Assembly (NCBI GenBank): GCA_035472475.1
Contig: DATIPA010000205.1
Span: 1-64,000, forward strand
DNA from: JAFAXD01 sp035472475
Lineage (GTDB): Bacteria > Pseudomonadota > Alphaproteobacteria > Rhizobiales > Xanthobacteraceae
Reading direction: 5' to 3'
DNA: 64,000 nucleotides
Shown here: one piece after another, positions 62,127-64,000 of the stretch
Layout of the letters: each line of letters starts with the position of its first letter
Position numbering within the stretch: the stretch's first letter is position 1
Translations under genes and position numbers: made by a program
The notes under the pieces: generated by a model
What the model was told of the DNA's origin: nothing
The model's input: the letters and a program-made list of their open reading frames with translations, nothing else
The model's database searches: none

Positions 62127-62218
62127 AAAAAAGGGCCGCTCGCGGTTGCAAGCGGCCCAAGTCTAGGGAGGAAACGCCCAAGGAGGGCGGCAGTAACACG
62201 ACGAAGTCGCGTTACCGC
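62127..62218 (-). ncRNA. Probable small RNA, suhB/alpha-r14 type
   Basis: On the minus strand: a 10-bp hairpin with arms GTAACGCGAC and GTCGTGTTAC, then a hairpin CGCCC-TCCTT-GGGCG, a single-stranded TTTCCTCCCTAG, and a perfect terminator (GGGCCGCT, 10-base loop, AGCGGCCC, then six T). Two CCTCC anti-Shine-Dalgarno stretches are exposed. Rfam suhB RNAs (alpha-r14) have this layout and are named for lying near suhB-like genes; here hisN, an IMPase-fold gene, lies just beside it. A putative -10 CATTAT lies at 62225-62230. Confidence 0.65.
62133..62158 (-). terminator. Terminator of the small RNA
   Basis: Perfect 8-bp stem GGGCCGCT/AGCGGCCC with a 10-base loop, followed on the minus strand by TTTTTT. 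It is the strongest intrinsic terminator in the window and ends no protein gene. Confidence 0.8.
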
Positions 62219-62224
62219 ACTGCA

Positions 62225-62255
62225 ATAATGTGCCACCGCGCCGCACAAAAAGCAA
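62225..62255 (-). promoter_or_regulatory. Candidate promoter of the small RNA
   Basis: On the minus strand -35 TTGCTT (62255-62250), 19-base spacer, -10 CATTAT (62230-62225). The spacer holds TTGTGCGGCGC, which shares eleven bases with the operator candidate in the ccr/ecm gap. Confidence 0.35.
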
Positions 62256-62316
62256 GGGGTAAATCGGCAGTTAACCCCATGTGTGTTGCGGCCATACCCC
62301 CATCAACGGTGTCCGC

Positions 62317-63099
62317 ATGACCGCGGTCGATTTTGCGGCGTTCGTCGACGAACTAGCCGACGTCTCCGGCAACGCGATCCTGCCGTTCTTCAGGACGTCG
62401 CTCAGTGTCGAGAATAAGGGCGGCAACGCGGGTTTCGATCCGGTTACCGCCGCTGACCGCGCCGCCGAAGCAGCAATGCGCGGCCTCATCCGCCGCAGTT
62501 TTCCAAATCATGGCATCATCGGCGAAGAGTTTGGCAGCGAAGCCACCGATGCCGAATACGTCTGGGTGCTCGATCCAATCGACGGCACCAAATCATTCAT
62601 CTGTGGCATGCCCGCATGGGGCACGCTGATTGGCCTCACCCGCTTGGGCGAACCAGTCTACGGATTGATGCACCAGCCGTTCATCGGCGAACGCTTCAGC
62701 GGCGACGGCGCGAGCGCGCGCTATCGCGGACCTGCGGGTGAACGCGCCCTCGCCACCCGGCCTTGTGCCAGACTTGCAGATGCGGTCTTGCTTACCACCA
62801 GTCCGCGACTGATGAACGCCGCCGACTGCGCAGCCTTCGGCAAGGTTGAACACAGTGTTCAGCTCTCACGCTACGGTGGCGACTGTTATGCCTATTGCAT
62901 GATCGCCGCCGGCCACGCCGACCTCGTCATCGAGACCGAGATCAAACCGCATGACATCGCGGCGCTGATCCCGATAATCACCGGAGCAGGCGGCCTGATT
63001 ACCACTTGGGAGGGCGCCGGCGCCGAAAAGGGCGGACGCATCATTGCCGCCGGCGATCGCCGCGTACACGCCGCCGCGATGGCGCTGCTGAAGGGGTAA
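62317..63099 (+). CDS. hisN: Inositol-monophosphatase-fold phosphatase, likely histidinol phosphatase
   Basis: 260 residues. Metal sites: IIGEEFG, WVLDPIDGTKSFICGMP and YGGDCYAYCMIAAGHADL. The C-terminal part fits HisN, which dephosphorylates histidinol phosphate in alphaproteobacteria lacking the HisB phosphatase, better than SuhB. Start ATG at 62317. The small RNA is directly upstream on the other strand. Confidence 0.87.
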   Translation: MTAVDFAAFVDELADVSGNAILPFFRTSLSVENKGGNAGFDPVTAADRAAEAAMRGLIRRSFPNHGIIGEEFGSEATDAEYVWVLDPIDGTKSFICGMPAWGTLIGLTRLGEPVYGLMHQPFIGERFSGDGASARYRGPAGERALATRPCARLADAVLLTTSPRLMNAADCAAFGKVEHSVQLSRYGGDCYAYCMIAAGHADLVIETEIKPHDIAALIPIITGAGGLITTWEGAGAEKGGRIIAAGDRRVHAAAMALLKG

Positions 63100-63103
63100 C
63101 CGC

Positions 63104-64000
63104 CTAATAGAGCGGCGTGCCAGGCACGAAGGCGTCGAACCCCGCCCAGAACTGCAGGCGGTAGTTATCCTGCTCCATCATGATCTCGTGTTCGGATCCG
63201 GCGACCACGAGATGCGATCCGGCGCGCAGGTGGATGGCGAATTCCTCGGTCACCTTGGTCGAGGTGAGCTGATCCCGGCCGGCCGCGATGATCAGGATCG
63301 GCTGCCGGATCTCCGCAGCGTAGGCCGGACGCGCGAAGTCCGCCATGGCGCGCAACGCCGCGTCTGCCCAGGCAATGGTCGGCGAGCCGAGACCGAGATC
63401 GCGGTCGGCTTCGATGACCGATGCCGAGCGCGTATAGCGGACCGGATCGGAGGTGACGATGTTGCCGGGAAACGGCTGCAAGGCTGCGATCGCCGGGCTG
63501 CCACCAGGAACGTAGAGAGCCCCAAACCCAAGCGTATGAAGCGTTCGTGCCACCGGTCGCGCCAGCCCCATCCAGGGCTCTTGCGCCAGTTGGATCATCG
63601 GCGACGTCAGGACAATCCGATCGAACCAACGTTTGCCGCGATGCGCCGCCCGCAGCAGCGTGGTGGCGCCTGCCGAATGCGCCAGTGCGAAGTGCGGGGG
63701 CGGACAATCAGGAAGAACGATCTCCTGCATGAAGGTCGCAAGGTCGGTATCGTATTGCGCGAAGTTCTCGACATGCCCTTTGAAGCGGTCGCGTAACGCG
63801 CGCCCCGATAAGCCCTGCCCGCGCCAGTCGAGCGTCGCCACCGCAAACCCTCGCGCGCGCAACTCGCGGACCATCTCGAAATACTTTTCGATGCATTCGG
63901 TCCGACCCTGGAACAGGCACACCGTTCCTTTGCGGCCGGGCGGCGGCGGCCATCGGACGGTCCGCAGCGGCACGCCGTCCGGCGTTCGGATCATCGCGAG
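63104..64000 (-). CDS. Alpha/beta hydrolase, lysophospholipase-like, cut by the window edge
   Basis: At least 298 residues, 5' end missing at the right edge (the frame is open to base 64000; the ATG at 63994 is probably internal, since relatives have extra residues before it). Nucleophile motif ALAHSAGATTLLRAA; oxyanion/early block FQGRTECIEKYFEMVRELRARGFAVATLDWRGQGLSGR; catalytic His in VAGSEHEIMMEQD. Resembles PldB/lysophospholipase L2. It converges on hisN with 4 bases between the stops. Confidence 0.87.
   Translation of the reverse strand, partial: LAMIRTPDGVPLRTVRWPPPPGRKGTVCLFQGRTECIEKYFEMVRELRARGFAVATLDWRGQGLSGRALRDRFKGHVENFAQYDTDLATFMQEIVLPDCPPPHFALAHSAGATTLLRAAHRGKRWFDRIVLTSPMIQLAQEPWMGLARPVARTLHTLGFGALYVPGGSPAIAALQPFPGNIVTSDPVRYTRSASVIEADRDLGLGSPTIAWADAALRAMADFARPAYAAEIRQPILIIAAGRDQLTSTKVTEEFAIHLRAGSHLVVAGSEHEIMMEQDNYRLQFWAGFDAFVPGTPLY

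Overview
The window looks like ordinary chromosome of an alphaproteobacterium in the order Hyphomicrobiales (Rhizobiales), close to the Bradyrhizobium/Xanthobacteraceae side of the order. The reasons are high GC, an F0 operon with separate b and b' subunits, an aa3 oxidase cluster with coxF, DUF983 and SURF1 followed by thrC and an M16 peptidase, CpdR, a TIGR02302-type giant membrane protein, rhizobial-type intergenic palindromes, and a complete set of signature genes of the ethylmalonyl-CoA pathway. I see no phage, insertion sequence, integron or CRISPR array.

Layout. 1-2.3 kb: the F0 part of ATP synthase (atpB, atpE, atpF', atpF), with palindromic repeats between its last three genes. 2.3-15 kb, minus strand: coxB-coxA-ctaB-coxF-ctaG-coxC, a terminator, a pyridine-nucleotide-disulfide flavoprotein that splits the usual order, then DUF983-SURF1, thrC, an M16 peptidase and a GNAT acetyltransferase. 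15-23.5 kb: IalB-like protein, TldD, PAN protein, DUF1127/LysR pair, gshA, a lipoprotein, and the methionine genes metX-metW behind a structured leader. 23.6-30 kb: aromatic amino-acid/histidine block (chorismate mutase, hisC, tyrC), then ftsE-ftsX, a YdcF protein and PlsC. 30-38.8 kb: ChaC, DUF2125 protein, TIGR02302 protein, a small PH-like ORF, lysA-lptM-argH, and divergent tlpA.

38.8-50.9 kb is the most coherent metabolic region: 3-hydroxybutyryl-CoA dehydrogenase, etfA-etfB, cob(I)alamin adenosyltransferase, methylsuccinyl-CoA dehydrogenase (mcd), crotonyl-CoA carboxylase/reductase (ccr) and ethylmalonyl-CoA mutase (ecm). Together these serve acetyl-CoA assimilation: Ccr makes ethylmalonyl-CoA, Ecm (adenosyl-B12) makes methylsuccinyl-CoA, Mcd oxidises it, and ETF takes the electrons. 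Three related inverted repeats upstream of mcd and in the ccr/ecm gap suggest a common regulator.

50.8-64 kb: a soluble histidine kinase, gluQRS, alkA, a carboxylesterase, an HNH endonuclease, a sugar module (AGE epimerase, UDP-sugar 4-epimerase, WbpA-type dehydrogenase), carA with an apparently leaderless transcript, tRNA-Val(GAC), cpdR, an N-formylglutamate amidohydrolase, a probable small RNA with anti-Shine-Dalgarno loops just upstream of hisN (suhB-like), and an alpha/beta hydrolase cut by the right edge.

The strongest candidates for something not yet described are the mcd/ccr/ecm operator, the stem-loop in the metX leader (its loop resembles SAM-II but lacks the SAM-II tail, and the sequence recurs at the left edge), the small RNA at 62.1-62.2 kb, and several dyads over promoters.
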